Origin: Butyriboletus loyo
Lineage: Eukaryota; Basidiomycota; Agaricomycetes; Boletales; Boletaceae
Length of the DNA: 64,000 nt
Assembly: GCA_038093515.1 (NCBI GenBank)
Contig: JBBPSI010000071.1
Span: 1 to 64,000, forward strand
Direction of reading: 5' to 3'
Shown: positions 9,778 through 22,500 of the stretch, piece after piece
Layout of the letters: each line of letters opens with the position of its first letter
Position numbering within the stretch: the stretch's first letter is position 1
Position numbers and translations under genes: made by a program
The notes under the pieces: model-generated
The model's input: the letters and a program-made list of their open reading frames with translations, nothing else
Told to the model about the DNA's origin: nothing
Database searches by the model: none

Positions 9778-10355
9778 ATGTTCCCGACCCAGCCGACCCT
9801 GTCCACCCTCCCCGCTGCACTCTCCCAACCCTTCAAACGCGCCGCCCTCGGCCTCTTCCACGGAAAATCCATCCAACACGGCAACAACGTCCCCCACTCC
9901 CTCCAAAAAACCCGTCGCACATGGCTCCCCAACGTCCATTCCAAGACGTTCCTCTCCCCGTTGTTGGGCCGCCGGGTGCAGGTCAAGGTGACCGCGAGAG
10001 CGTTGAGGACGATACACAAGGTGAGCCTTCGCCTTTCTCTTTTGACGAGGGGATTGGGACTGACGCCTTTCTCGCGTAGCATGGTGGACTAGACCAATAC
10101 CTCCTCAACACGTCTCCATCCCTACTCGGTGACGAAGGGATGCGTCTCCGTCTGCTTGTCCGTGAGCGATTTGACGTCCAGAATGAGCTCGAGGCAAAAC
10201 GCGCGCAACGTGCCGCCGAGGTCGCCGCCAAGGAAGCGCAAGCCAAGGAGGCGGCATCGAGGAGGGTGCAGAGGGAAAAAGAGGACAAGGCGAGGAGAAG
10301 GACGAACGAGGTGCAGGGGCGGTTGGTGAGGGGGTTGCTTGGAGAGTCTCGGTGA
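9778..10355 (+). CDS. Mitochondrial large-subunit ribosomal protein bL28m
   Basis: Exons 9778-10020 and 10080-10355 join in phase 0 to 172 residues. The core reads ALGLFHGKSIQHGNNVPHS, then RRTWLPNVHSKTF, LLGRRVQVKVTARALRTI and HGGLDQYLL, which is the bacterial-type L28 fold (NNVSHS, RRWLPN, VTARALRTIDK, GGLDNYLL). The short N-terminus before it is basic and poor in acid residues, as expected for import into mitochondria. The C-terminal 70 residues form a charged helix rich in Ala, Lys and Glu, a fungal extension of mitochondrial L28. The intron of 59 nt has GTGAGC and TAG ends. Confidence 0.9.
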
Positions 10356-10724
10356 GTTGAGCAGTGAGGATGCGAGGTATGTACTGGCGTGTTGAAGCAG
10401 GTTTATGTTTGTCCAGTGCAGACCGCCACTTGTAGCATATAACCGCTTGCATAGACTAATACCGCTGACCCGACCCACACCCTATGTCGGACGAGACGCC
10501 ATGGAGTGATCTCAATGTGACGTTGCATTCCAGGAGACAAGCATCTTAGACGACTAGCTCTGAAATTTGAGCTCTCAGGGCGAAAGCAAAACAAGAGATG
10601 ATGAACGAATCTAATAAGAAATGTAGTTGCGATCTACCTCATAAGTGTCGTATGCCGATATCATCCATCCAAATAAATGGCCAAGAAAGAGATGGAAGAA
10701 GATTGCACAACAGGCGGACCCTCA

Positions 10725-11107
10725 CATTGACCGACCATCCTCGCGTGGCAATCAGACTTTGCTCGCAAGTGAGCGGGGCGAGCGTTTGCTCCTCGGGGTC
10801 CTGCAACAGGGTGTAACATAGTCGTTCCCCATCCCACCTTCCTCGTCCACACTCAGTGTCTGGCGAGTCGGTGTACAACGACTCGACGTCATCTGCCTCG
10901 CCGTCCACCGTGCCACGTCGGGTATCCTGATCTTCGTGGACAGACTCCCCCGTAACTGCGTTCGCCATCACTGTGTTCGTCCGCGTCTCGGTCGCCATCG
11001 CCATCGCCATCGCCATCGCCCTTCCCGTCGACCTCGACGAGATACGTAAACGAGGTGCCTTGCCAGGCCGTGTCACAGGCACTGGATTAAACAATCGTAG
11101 CGGCGCC
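10725..11107 (-). pseudogene. Inverted scrap of the NT-C2 gene 3' end
   Basis: Read on the minus strand this matches the tail of the intact gene: LFNPVPVT, then a Gly/Asp-type repeat, TRRGTVDGEADD and SLYTDSPD. The reading frame is partly shifted and no domain precedes it, so it is a relic. It lies in opposite orientation to the intact gene 1.3 kb away. The stretch equivalent to GDGDGDG has become a pure run of GATGGC hexamers (about 10996-11020). Confidence 0.78.
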
Positions 11108-12539
11108 AAGGCGCCAGTCCCTGACTCCAGTCAGATACAGCGCTAGCTTCATCATTACCCGCGGGTTGCGAATGTAATCTATTGGACAGCATAATGATCA
11201 AGAAACATTTTATGGATGAGGTGACAAGTTAACGACAGCAATTGTAATATGTATGTCTTGTTCCAGCCCTTCTATATCGTTGCTCGCGGACCAGCAATTT
11301 TCTTTGCAGGGCCCTGTCCCTCCAACTCATCATTGTCATCATCGAAGCTTGTTTTCCTTTCCTAGTGATACCAGACTCTGCTGCATGCAACGCAACTTCT
11401 TTCGTGTACGAGTGATAGGGAAGGAGTTTCTTACTTTTCAAAACGAGTTGGTGTACACATGAACTATTAGCATTAGATGCACTGCTTGAAATATAAATAT
11501 TCCAGCTGTGGTAGAGTCAGTTCCTATGTCGTCTTTTTCGAAGGTAACCCAAAAGATACAAAGCTCACAGTTTCAAGAATCCTTTCACTTCCACAAACTG
11601 GCTGGCCCGGAACTTTGTATCACAAGTAGCAGGCTTGACCTGATTCCCTTGCATATCGAGGATGTTAGGGACAACCACCCTCACAGCCACATGTTCGGTA
11701 TGTGCACACAACTAAGACCAATATATTGAAGGGCCCAGGGGGCACAATGCCTCGTCAAGCAAACGTGGTACAACACACGCTAATGAACTTGGCAGGAGCA
11801 TACTAAGAAAGGGTAAAACGAATAAAGCTCAACTCACATTCTAAGCATAGCTCCCTCTCTCCTGCCAGTGGATAGCGTCCAGTCGAGGTTCAACACACCT
11901 TTTAGAATTTCACATTTTTCCATTACCGTGGGAGTTGGGGATGCCTCGATCGATTTCTCCGAGTCCATCCACCTCGGCAACTTGGAAACCTCGGCGTACT
12001 ACCATGTACTACATAGCCCTTTCATCAAGTTTACATAAACGTCAGCGTGGCTGGAGTTGACAATGACAGGAGGGGGGCGCATGCACGCGCCGATACTATT
12101 CGGGCTTCCTATCGAAATATATGTATTTCCTTCGTCTCGTTCAGCGTACGCAAACACGCTTAGAGTCTTGACCGGTCTAGGAGCCGATCGTCGACATGAC
12201 CGTCCCTGAGCGCTGAGCGCTAAGCGACGCCTCGTTGAGCATTTCTAGGACGACGTTATGGACAATCTCAATTGTGAGTCGCCCGGATATTATATCTGTA
12301 TCGTCGCCTGGATAACCAGGGGGTAGACAAAGTGTCGAACTAGTATACAATTAGTCTCCATCAGACGCACACCAGGCGCCGCGAAAAAAAACAAAGTAAA
12401 ATAGTGAGAATATCAAGCGTACACTAGCCCACATACTTACATGCATGCCTCCCGCATCAGCGACCAATGTCCCCAAGAATCGTATCCGTTTTGGTTCATC
12501 CGTGAAAGGTGCAACACCTCCTTCCCTCCTCTCCTTCCC
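11108..12539. other. Gene-poor stretch
   Basis: No frame longer than about 75 codons carries recognisable motifs, and I could not join exons into a credible protein. Sequence is AT-rich in places. Tandem GAGCGCTGAGCGCTAAGCG-like words occur near 12210-12230. It separates the inverted relic from the serine-rich membrane-protein gene. Confidence 0.5.
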
Positions 12540-14796
12540 TCAAACACTGTGGTTCGTCCCGACCACGACGAGCGCCACAATAAACGCAATCAAAATGATC
12601 ACCCCGCTCGCCACCGCCGCAATTCGACACCGTCTCACCCACGGATTTTTCATTCCCCTCCCCACCGGCCCAACCGGCTTTGGCGTCAACACCACCGCTG
12701 CTCGCTGACTTTGATATGGCAGTGGTGGTGGCGTCAAACTCAATGCCGACGGCGCCACGAACGGATACCCATGGTACATCTTCGTCATATCAAAACTCTG
12801 CATGCTCCTACTCGTGTGCGTCCAGAGTGGGAGAAGGCTGCTCCCTCCCCCGCCGAGACTGTTGTGGTACCCATTACCGTATACCGAGCCGTGACCGTGA
12901 CCGTGCGAACGAGGCTTGGCAGAGACCAGCCACCCCCCGATGAGCCAGCACCATGGTGCAATGAAGCCGAGCCAGAATAGAACTTGCACGATATCCACAC
13001 GCTCCGAGCGCAGCGCCTCTCTGGAACCTGCTTTGCGTGCGTCATCGCGTTCCGAGGCTCGGTGGAGGTACAACGAAGATGGTGCAAAACGCCGGTCAAT
13101 GAAAGAAGAGGATGTGGAAATGGACGTGCCGAGGTCCTGGAGACTCGGTGCACTCATGCCCAAACGTGAAGAGTGCATGGTAGGTGAAGGAGTGGGGCGG
13201 TGGGGGTGAGGGAAGGGGTCAGGCTGGAGGTGGTTGTCTGAACTGTACGGGCCAAGTGGGAGGTTGTAGGAGGGTGGAGAGGGAGATGCACGTGAAGCAG
13301 AACGAGTGTGCATAGTTGTACGTGCGGGGACGGGCGGTTCAATCGGTTCAGAGGTGTTCAGAGGTGTGGGTGGAGTATCAACAATATCTTCAAGGAAGTG
13401 CGAGTCAAATGCATGAATGGTTCCACTAGAATCACGTCTGAAGCCTTCCTCTGCGTCGACGAAGACTTCGTCCTGTCCAAGGGAATACTTGCTCTCCCTT
13501 CCCAGCCCTGTCTGAGCAGTAACAAAGCTCGCCCTCCGGTCCGAGACAGAGTCGTCGTCATGTGCACCAACATCGAGTAGTCCATGCGAGTTGAGCGACG
13601 TCGGCGTCGTCAAGAACGCTGGGCCTCGGAATTCGGGCTTGAGGTCCAATGGGGGTATGACAGGAGGTGTAACAGAAGATACGCTGGACTGATGTGTCCG
13701 CGTAGACGACAGACTTATCGACCGATTGAGTGGTCTCAAAATGAAGGTTGAGACCGGAGAAGGTACTATCATCATTAAATCAGTTGTTTTCCATCTAGGA
13801 ACGACAAAACAAAATACTTGAGGAATTTTTACGAGGTGAGTCACCTCCGTCCTCTTCCTTTCTCCTCGAAAAGGGTACAACACCGCCCAGATGCGAAGGT
13901 GTCACTGGGGTCTGGACCTGCGTTTGAGGCGTGGGCGGTGTTCCCCTTGCATTAACCAATACAGGAGTAATGGGCACAGGGCTAACGGGGGTCATAGTAG
14001 CCGCCCCAATTCCATCACTCCCCGGACTCACGGGCGTCATAATCCCGGCGCTCGTCCTCGCTGTATGTGCGGTGCTGGAGCGTGATCCCCCACCTTCGTG
14101 ACTCGAACTGGGGAGTGATATAGGTCGTTTTTCAGGGGAAAGGTAATCTTGCTCAACGATGGGTGAGAGCTGTTGGTTGAAGAATTCTTGAACAGGCACG
14201 CGGAGAGAGTGTGTACTCTTTGTCGGGTGGAGGAGTTTAGGTCGAGTAGAGATGTTGGGGGGTGGGTTTGTTGGTGGTGGCGGAGGGAAGTGGGGACTGG
14301 GAGATGATCTCCCTTGAACGAGGGACGACGACGGTCCTGCTGAGGGCTGAGGAACGAACGCGGGATTGGTTAGACTAAGATTGGTGTTGCTACCATTGCT
14401 GGCAGCATCCGGGTTTCCCGGAGCGTTGGCCAGGTTCAACCATGACACATGCGAGGGCGTCATCGGTGAGTCCAAACTGCTCTGCGAGGAGGAAGAGGGG
14501 GTGTGTGTGTAACCCTGCCAATAAGGGTATGGATGAGTCGGGACGCGGATCTCGGGTGGAAGCGGTCGCGAGTCAGAGGATGCGGGCGACGGGGATGGCG
14601 GTGTCGCTGTGCTTGCGAGGGGTTGGAAACCCTGGCGGTCGGGTGCAGAGTGAACTTCGGTGTCGACGTGTACTTCCATGGGTGTGCGGGAGGACGAGGA
14701 AGCAGATGCGAAGGTAGAATCTCGCTGACGCTCCTTGCCTTTCGTGTTAACGGAGGGTGTGTTTGTAGAGTCCTTTAAACCCAATAAACGGCGCAT
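12540..14796 (-). CDS. Serine/proline-rich protein with two C-terminal membrane segments
   Basis: Exons 14796-13833 and 13765-12540 join across a 67-nt intron to 729 residues. The first 570 or so are disordered and rich in Ser, Pro and Thr (SSSSRTPMEV, PPPPPTNPPPN, repeated TPVSP). A hydrophobic segment at about 578-602 (VQVLFWLGFIAPWCWLIGG) is followed by a Gly/His-rich loop. A second, at about 703-725, is preceded by WVRRCR and reads IAAVASGVIILIAFIVALVV. Many fungi have serine-rich proteins with this WLIGG plus WxRRCR plus final membrane segment, annotated as serine-rich membrane proteins; function is unknown. The tail would be luminal or extracellular and only a few residues long. Confidence 0.75.
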
Positions 14797-16083
14797 GTTG
14801 TACAGCTATGGGTATGTGTGTAACTGTATACGGCGAATAAACAAAGGAATCACTTTGCACCCCTACCCACCCACCGCAGCTGATGCCAACGGGTTCGGGG
14901 AATAGGAGATAGACTTTTTTTTCGAAAGACTCACATTGTAATTTGGTTCCGGGAGCCCGTCGGCGAAACGTCTATCGATCGTGGTGGGAACGCTGGATAA
15001 ATAACGGTGCGACTGTCCGAGAGTCGATGTCAGCAGTACGTGGCCCCAGCGAGAGAGCGGGCTTGCAATGCAAATTCCTGGAGGGAAGAGAAAGGATTAG
15101 AACGAAATGGAATTGTGGAAAGAATGGAACAGCGTACAGAAGAGTAACGTCCGTTATATGTACGCAGCAACAGTCGACGAGTGCACGCGCGTATTTCACG
15201 AGGAATCGGCTACATATATCGGACAGTAGGCGCATGTGTGAACGGGGCTGCAATGAAATAATCACGTCCGAGCCATGCCCATATGGGCGGCTGGCAAACA
15301 CAGTGCAGGGGCAGGAGTTGACTCCATATGAGAATACATATGCGGCTGGCCAGGAATGAATCCGGGCACGACTCAAGGAACACGCTGTATACACATGTCA
15401 TGGCCGACCGTCAGTCTGTCACTCCGTGGTCAGTATAAATCTGGTCTTGGCTGGAAGCAAAAGACAGTTCGATGTAGGAAAAAAACTGGACTAACTGGCA
15501 TCGTGACTGTGCAATGAATTTGAAGGAAAGTCGCAGCAGTTGCAGCTAATTCACCGTTCGTGACCTCGCCATGGCGCTGCTGGATAGATTCGAATTAGAA
15601 GTGGGGGTACCAGAATGGTCCGACATGATGTTGCGCAGCCTTCGCATACCAAGGCACATGCGGCCTCATGTGGTCCTCCTGGCCGCTTTGATAACGATTC
15701 GATTGGATGTTTAATATGGATCATGACGCCGATATCGTACGTGTAAGACCAGGTTTATCGCCGGGAAAGACGTTGGAGGAGACTTGATCGGATGTAGTGG
15801 TGGTCACTTCAACTTGGTTCAGAATCACACCGCGGCAAACCACTGTACAACTTATTATCATGATAATACTAACCAAGGTTAGATAGAAGGTAAGGATTGG
15901 ACAGGGAGTTAGCTACTATGTATAAACAAATCTGGGTATCCATATGATAAGTTGTCATCAAGTATAGCAAGCCAGGTCCGTGAAGTTTACAACGCAGGTT
16001 CAACGTACACACAAGTCTCCATCGTGCACGCACTCGGCGTATGGTCGCGTTACTAAAAGGTGTCGAGTGGAGAGCGTAAAACA
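14797..16083. other. Stretch without a supported gene
   Basis: Includes the putative upstream region of the serine-rich gene (to about 15.1 kb). A 52-codon plus-strand frame starts at about 15570 and a minus-strand frame near 15600-15720 ends GPFWYPHF, but neither could be spliced to more sequence or matched to a family. Words resembling CATATGGGCGGCTGGC recur at about 15280 and 15335. Confidence 0.45.
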
Positions 16084-16817
16084 TTATGCCTTGACCTCCA
16101 AGGTTTCTGGAATGTCATGTAAACCCGACTCGACTGTTGCCAGGGTGACCTCTTGTGCCGGCGCGGTCCCGTCTGAGGAGGCATTAGTGTTCGCCGTGGC
16201 AGGTTCCGCCTCGATTTCTTCATCTGCATCATCTTCATGTGCTGGAGAAGCAACAGAATCCTTGTCATCCGGGTGTTCCTGGTCTTTTGTCTCCTGAACT
16301 GCATCCGATTTAGCTGGCTCTGGTGACTCAGACTCAGGTTCAGGTTCAGGCGATCCAGATGGCGAATCGGGGAGCGGGATGCCTTCAGGTCGTGTTGATG
16401 ATGTATCCTCCACCTTGTCCTTATCTCCGAGATCGACCTCCTTGACACCTTTCGTGACTTCTTTCACTTCCTGAACTTCGACGGGGGGAACAGCATCTCC
16501 ATTCGAGCTCTCCCCCTCCGACGCAGAGTCACATTCGACATCCGGCTTGAAGGGGCCATTTTTCGTCTTTTTTGCTGTGGCGGAGGGGGAATCATCGTCA
16601 TCTTGTTCTGTGACGCTGTACCTGCGCTTGCGTCCTATCGTTGGCGCGTGGGATGTGGCTAACGGACAAGCAGATTGGGTTGAGAAGGCGAAGCGAGGAG
16701 TCAGCCTCGAGAACACGATAAGTAATTGAAGATTCGCGGCTACTCACCATCATCCCTCCACGGACGGTCAGGACGAGGAAGAAGCGAGCCCGAGACACGT
16801 CGTAAGAACTGGAACAT
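16084..16817 (-). CDS. Small acidic hypothetical protein
   Basis: Two exons, 16817-16748 and 16658-16084, join in phase to 214 residues. The first exon codes for FLRRVSGSLLPRPDRPWRDD; the second begins TSHAPTIGRKRRYSVTE, a likely nuclear-localisation type basic patch. It then becomes very acidic and Pro/Ser-rich (PDSPSGSPEPEPESESPEP). No domain is recognised. The open frame upstream of 16658 starts with GTG, not ATG, which is why an upstream exon is needed. The acceptor choice (TTAG before CCACATCC) was made on phase and is the weakest point. Confidence 0.55.
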
Positions 16818-17214
16818 GAAGGACAAGATATGGGAAGATGTAGTATGTGGAGAAGGAGCGGAGACAGGAGATATGCGCGTGTGGAGCTTGGCTTGATCAC
16901 GTCCACACCGTGGACGCGCTGGTACTTCCATATTTACTCTTGTTTACTCACGTGGGTCCTCCGACTTTTTGTTTCTTGTTCATTGCCCACAACTTGGATG
17001 AAGAAAAGGAGAACGAGAACGTCTATTCAGACAGCTTTGGCTTATCCTCGCTGAGCCAAAAGGTCCAAGGTCGTTCATTAGACACAACTTCAGGTCAATC
17101 CACATACAGGATTGATTACGTAACACGACCATCACCCATGACTCGCTATATTGGAAAGATAAAAAAGCGAGACGAGACATCAACACAATCAGATCTTGAC
17201 CATCCCCATACATC

Positions 17215-19028
17215 ATGACGCTCGACGTAACAAGCTTCATAGACAGCAAGGGCGGAAATGCAGAGGAGATTCGCGAATCCCAGCGCAAACGCGGCGAGCC
17301 CGTCGAGCTCGTTGATCAAGTCATTGAGATGTATGCCGAGTGGGTCAAAAGTACGTAGCCACGTATCTCCGGGATCGGCTAGGGTATCTCGATCAAAATA
17401 AATCGTGTCGCATGCTCATCGTCGCCTTCAGAGGACTACGAGCTCAACGGCCTCAACAAACAAGTAAACGCGGTCCAGAAAGAGATCGGGGCCAAGAAAA
17501 AGGTACGCACGCGCGCCATACGATACTTGTCATCTCACGGCGGGTCCTCCACTTTTCAGGCCAAAGAGCCCGCAGACGATCTCGTCGCGCAGAAGAAAGC
17601 CCTCGATGGCCAAGTAGAAGCCAAGCGGAAAGAGACCCGTGACTATGAACTGCTCATGCGCCAAAAGGCGAGCAATGTTGGAAACCTAGTAGCCAAGGAC
17701 GTTCCAGTCAGCTTGACAGAGGTGCCTGTTTCGATGTACTCGGTGGTGCACCGCTCTAAAGTACGCACGACAGGACGACAACCTGACACTACGGACATGG
17801 CATCCCGATGGCCCCAACGGCCAAGTAGAAAAAAAGACTGACATCATGCCACATCATGAAGTCCTTCTCCGGCTAGATGCCATGGATCTCGAACGAGGTA
17901 AACCCCCCCATGCCCACGCCTACATCCTGTCCTCATCGCTCAGTCCAACGTACACAGGCGCAAAGGTAGTCGGCCACAGAGGCTACTTCCTCACAGACGA
18001 CGGCGTCGATCTCAACCTAGCTCTCATCTCCTACGCCCTCGACTTCCTCCGAAAACGCGGCTACAAAAGGATCCAACCCCCGTTCATGCTCAACAAAGAC
18101 ATCATGAGCAAGACTGCCCAGCTCAGCCAATTCGACGAAGAGCTCTACAAGGTATGTCGCTTTCCATCTCGTCAGCCCCACGACGAGATCGCGCCACACG
18201 CACGCAGGTCATCGCCGACGAAGACGAGAAGTATCTCATCGCCACCTCGGAACAGCCCATCTCGGCCTTCCACGCCGACGAATGGTTCGAAGACCCCAAA
18301 ACCCAACTCCCGATTTATTACGCCGGCTACTCGACCTGTTTCCGAAAAGAAGCCGGCTCGGCCGGGCGTGATATGTGGGGCATCTTTCGCGTCCATCAAT
18401 TCGAAAAGGTGGAACAATTTGTCATCACGGCGCCCGAGGAGAGCTGGAATGCGTTCGATACCATGTTTGCCAATAGCGAGGCGTTTTATCAGAGCCTTGG
18501 GTTGCCCTATCGGGTCGTTGCGATCGTCAGTGGAGCGTTGAATCTCGCGGCGTCTAAAAAGTGCGATTTGGAAGCGTGGTTTCCGTTTCAGGGTGGCTAC
18601 AAGGAATTGGTGTCGTGCTCGAACTGTACCGATTATCGTGCGTCTTTTCCCCTTCTTCTGAAACAAGGAACCCCCCCCTCCTCGTGTGGGTGCTCACTTT
18701 AGCGGAATAAATACGTTTAACAGAGAGCCGACGGCTCGAAGTCCGCTGTGGTCTCAAATCGAAGGATCAGCAACGTAAAGTATACGCACACATGCTCAAT
18801 GGGACCATGTGCGCCACCGAGCGCGCGCTGTGCTGTCTCGTCGAGAACTATCAGACGCCTGACGTATGTTTCTACCCCTCTGGCTCTTCTTTTTCACACT
18901 GATCGATCGCGAACGCCGCTCGACAGGGTCTCGTGATACCCGAAGTGTTGCGTCCATACATGCAGGGACGAGATTTCTTACCGTGGAAGAAAGCGCTACC
19001 CAAGGGTCTGCAGCGGAAACAAGCGTAA
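17215..19028 (+). CDS. SES1: Seryl-tRNA synthetase, cytosolic
   Basis: Eight exons join to 452 residues: 17215-17350, 17432-17502, 17560-17721, 17774-17897, 17958-18151, 18208-18637, 18724-18863 and 18927-19028. The enzyme charges tRNA-Ser with serine. The N-terminal coiled-coil arm includes [18 protein letters not shown] and the following Lys-rich helix. Class II motif 1 lies around [16 protein letters not shown], motif 2 is [20 protein letters not shown], and motif 3 is in [24 protein letters not shown] and [12 protein letters not shown] are hallmarks of SerRS. Length fits eukaryotic cytosolic enzymes (about 460). No mitochondrial presequence is seen. It is divergent from the small acidic gene (398 bp gap) and convergent with IRE1. 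Confidence 0.95.
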
Positions 19029-19599
19029 CGGAACCCAGGACTACTGTTAGCTACTACAGACGTCCTTTTGACTTTTTGATTCCTGTGGTGGCTCGGTAAT
19101 ATAGATAGTACGGACGAATGTCTTCTCGTATTCTTGAACCACGGAGCTCTCGTGACCGTACCGTACTGTTCCCACTTTTATGGGGGCCAAGGTCATTCAC
19201 ACCCTCGACTGCATTTCTTACCTCGTGTATTGCTGAAATGGTGACTAGCGAGAAGACGAATGAAAAGGCTGGGCAGCATAGAAATACAGATCCAAGCTAG
19301 GTGGTGGTTGTCGACGTAGTACAATAAATTAGCAAGCAAAGAAAGGCGCCGAGAGGCTGTCAGTGCAGGTCCGGATCTGGATATCTCGAGTAGCGGCAAA
19401 AGCGGACGTACGACATAATATGGTATATGTACATGTGAAACAGGTTGGGAGTGCGGGTCAAGGAAAAACGAAAAAACCGCTGCGTAACGGGGGACGGTCG
19501 ACGTGGCGGAGAGGAAAAACAAACAAGACGGACCTCGTGCATCATACATCCAAATGAAGGAATCGTACAGAGGAAATAAACGCCAGAAGAGGACATCCA
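19029..19599. other. Convergent 3' spacer between SerRS and IRE1
   Basis: About 570 bp between two convergent stop codons. It should hold both 3' UTRs and polyadenylation regions. AATAAA-like words occur near 19575 and AATAAATTAG near 19325. No coding frame is supported. Confidence 0.5.
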
Positions 19600-22500
19600 T
19601 TATGACTCGTTCAGCCCAAAGTACGCCCTGAACATGGGCTCCGTATGCAGATGCGTGTCGGAAACGACGCCATGAACGTGCATGAATAACCGCGGAAATC
19701 GTTTTGTGAAATAGCTCAAGAAGCCCTCGGGCATCTGTCCCAACGTGCGCTTCACGTGGTCAGGAAGGTCTTGATAGTGATGTTTCTGTGGTGTCCACGC
19801 CGTGTATGAGAGGTCTGGAACGGAGGGATAAAATGCACGACAGGCTCACCTTGTTCCTCAAGGCCCTCAGCAAATCTTGTACGCTCTTTCCATCATATTT
19901 GCGAAATTTGCCCAAGTTTTCAGTAAAGACTTTGTCGAGCCTTGCGTGCCAGTCATGTCCCACGATATCAGACGCACCCGTCTCGAGCACAACAAGAATA
20001 TGATCCCGAGGGTCTCGACACATGATTTCAAAGCGATCAGATGCGTCTTGGAGAAAGTTTAGTCGACGCGCTGGATCCCAGAAGAAGGGATGTACGAGAC
20101 AGGATGTGGTATCGGGTCTGTGCAAGGCGAACCACAGGAAAGACTAGAGTCAGAAGCAAGAGCGGAAGAAACACGGGTCCAACTTGCCGACGAGAAGCCT
20201 CTGGATCAAGCATCCTTCCTATCAGGTCAGCAGCTTCTGAGCCCTCCTCCCCAAACCTCTCTAATCCATCCAAGTTTTTTACATTCTTGATGATATTGAC
20301 CTCCCGTTCGAATTTGCCCCCAAATGGATGTGACCCATTCGTGAGAACGTAGTAGAATAGGCATCCTAATGCGAAAAGATCAACAGCTTTCGTTAATCGT
20401 GTCGTTGACCTGGGGATGGATGAGCCCCCGTTGACCATGGTACTTGTACTATCTGTGGACGATTGTGACCCGTCATCGTTCAGTGACTCGTCAAGTTTCA
20501 CATCGCCACGTAGAAGCTCAGGGGCTCTCCAGCCCACCGTACCAGCAGCCTGTGCACCTTGAGCGGTCGGTAAAAAGCTCGTCTGATCGACTTCAAGCTT
20601 TTTACAAATCCCGAAATCAGATATCAACATTCTCCTTCCGCCGTCCTTCCCAGTCGCACCGTTTTTGGGAGCCGAAATGAGGATATTGTGGGGTTTGATA
20701 TCGCGATGTATGATTTTCAGTGAATGGAGATGGCGTAATCCCGACGTAATCTGCCGAAGCGCCCGTTTGGGATCAAAGGTCGCAACGATTTCCTGGTGTT
20801 GATACGGGGACTCGATCACGTCCGCGAGCGAGGCAGGACAGAGTTCGAGAGCAATATAGAGGAAATTGCCCTGAGATTCTTGGTAGTAGTATCGGATGAC
20901 ATTAGGGTGGTCGTCTGATTCCTGCAGAATGCTAACCTCGCGGGCAGCAAGCGTGACAAAGTCCTGGAGGAGGCGTTTGACGGCCACTGCGCGCCCTTGG
21001 AGAGAACCTTGGTATACCACTGTTCCATGCGAGCCGAATCCTGGAGAACACGCATCAGTCAACCGCTCCAAATCAATTAAACCTGCCAGAAAAGAACGGT
21101 GATAACCAAACTCACCGAGAACTGTATCGGATACGATGAGCGAAGGTGCGGTAGGCTGGGGTGTCGACTGAACAACCAAGGTTGCTGAACCAGAGTGCGT
21201 TGGGTTTCCCTCGCCAGCGCTCCCACCAGCAACCTCTTTTGATCCCACAACACCCTCAGCGTCTTTCTCTCCTTCGGTTTCATCGACGGAACCGGTAGTC
21301 AAGGAATTGTTTCCCTTCCCCTTCTTTCCTCTTCGCCGCCTGTGAGCCTTCCGCTTTTTGGGTGTTGCATCAGCAACGTCCCCTTCCCGGTCGCTCTCCT
21401 CGATGTCGTCGATATTAGATACCCCTGGTGGGTCAAGAATCTCTTTCAAGACTGTGAGTGAATCTGTCAACTGAGCAACGGGATCTGCTGGATCAGGTAT
21501 ATGGGTGGACAGAGATGTTCCGACCTCTAACAATGATGATGGTGGATGGATTGCCATATCATGGCTTTCCCCGTCGAGTACCGATGGGGGCGCTGGTGAT
21601 ACTTCCGTTGCAGGGGGTTGAGGAGTAATGGAGGATGGAATTGATGTACTCTGAATCCCGGGTGTGAGGTGAGGGGTCCATGGGTATAATTTGCCCAGGG
21701 GAAGCATGTCTCTGAATAGCCAGGTCGAACCAAAGACCATCGCAAGAAGGACGGTACCAAGAGCGGCAGACAACCCGAAGCTCTCCCCTATGACGCTCGC
21801 AACAGACATCCAAGAAGGTACGGAGGTAGAAAGATTATTAGTGGTATCAGGGATAACTGGCAGAGATTCAGCTGAATCGATAACATTGTTTCGAACCAAA
21901 TCGATCTCGGGTGGGAGCTCAGCGGAAGGGACACCAGGGAGCTGTCTCGAGTTGAGGGAGGACGCATCCAAGGGACGTTTGCCAGTCAGACACCGTGTGT
22001 CAAAGGGTGATTCAGCACACAGCTCTCTGAGTTTGCGACGCTTTGTAATAGAATCGACTCTATCTGGGAGATCTGAGCGAGAAATAGCAGAGCGTGGTGG
22101 GTCGATAGCACGGGAGTTGATGCTGTATTCGGTGTCCCCGAAAGCGATTAGTGGAAAGTGGACATTGCCCATGACGAACAGTGAACCTGTTTCCTCCACG
22201 AGACCAACATAGGCCATATCTGGATCATATATTGAAGCTGAAGAGGATTCGTCAAAGCCCTGGAGAACGTCTGAGATTGGCGGGCGAGGCTGCATGAGCA
22301 CAAAAGGCTCCGACCGTCTAGAACTTGAAAGAACATCAAAGACTGCCACGCTACAGGGGAGAGGCAATCAGAGACTACGTCATAATGCACAAGAAGTGAT
22401 GGTTTACATGGGGCTGTCAAATGTTAAAGCCCACAAGATTTGAGATTCTCGACGCATATATGGTACTGAATCGCCGTCTCGTGCTTTGAACGACATGATT

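Noticed and set aside
15550..15720. Possible tiny gene ending GPFWYPHF on the minus strand
   Set aside because: No start codon or splice junction gives a complete protein in a consistent phase.
16084..16716. Long ORF read as starting at 16716
   Set aside because: That start is GTG; an upstream exon with ATG 16817 and a consistent splice is preferred.
18638..18723. Suspected broken splice junction in SerRS exon 6/7
   Set aside because: On rereading, the acceptor AACAG at 18719-18723 followed by AGAGCC gives the conserved TDYQSRRLE in frame; the gene is intact.
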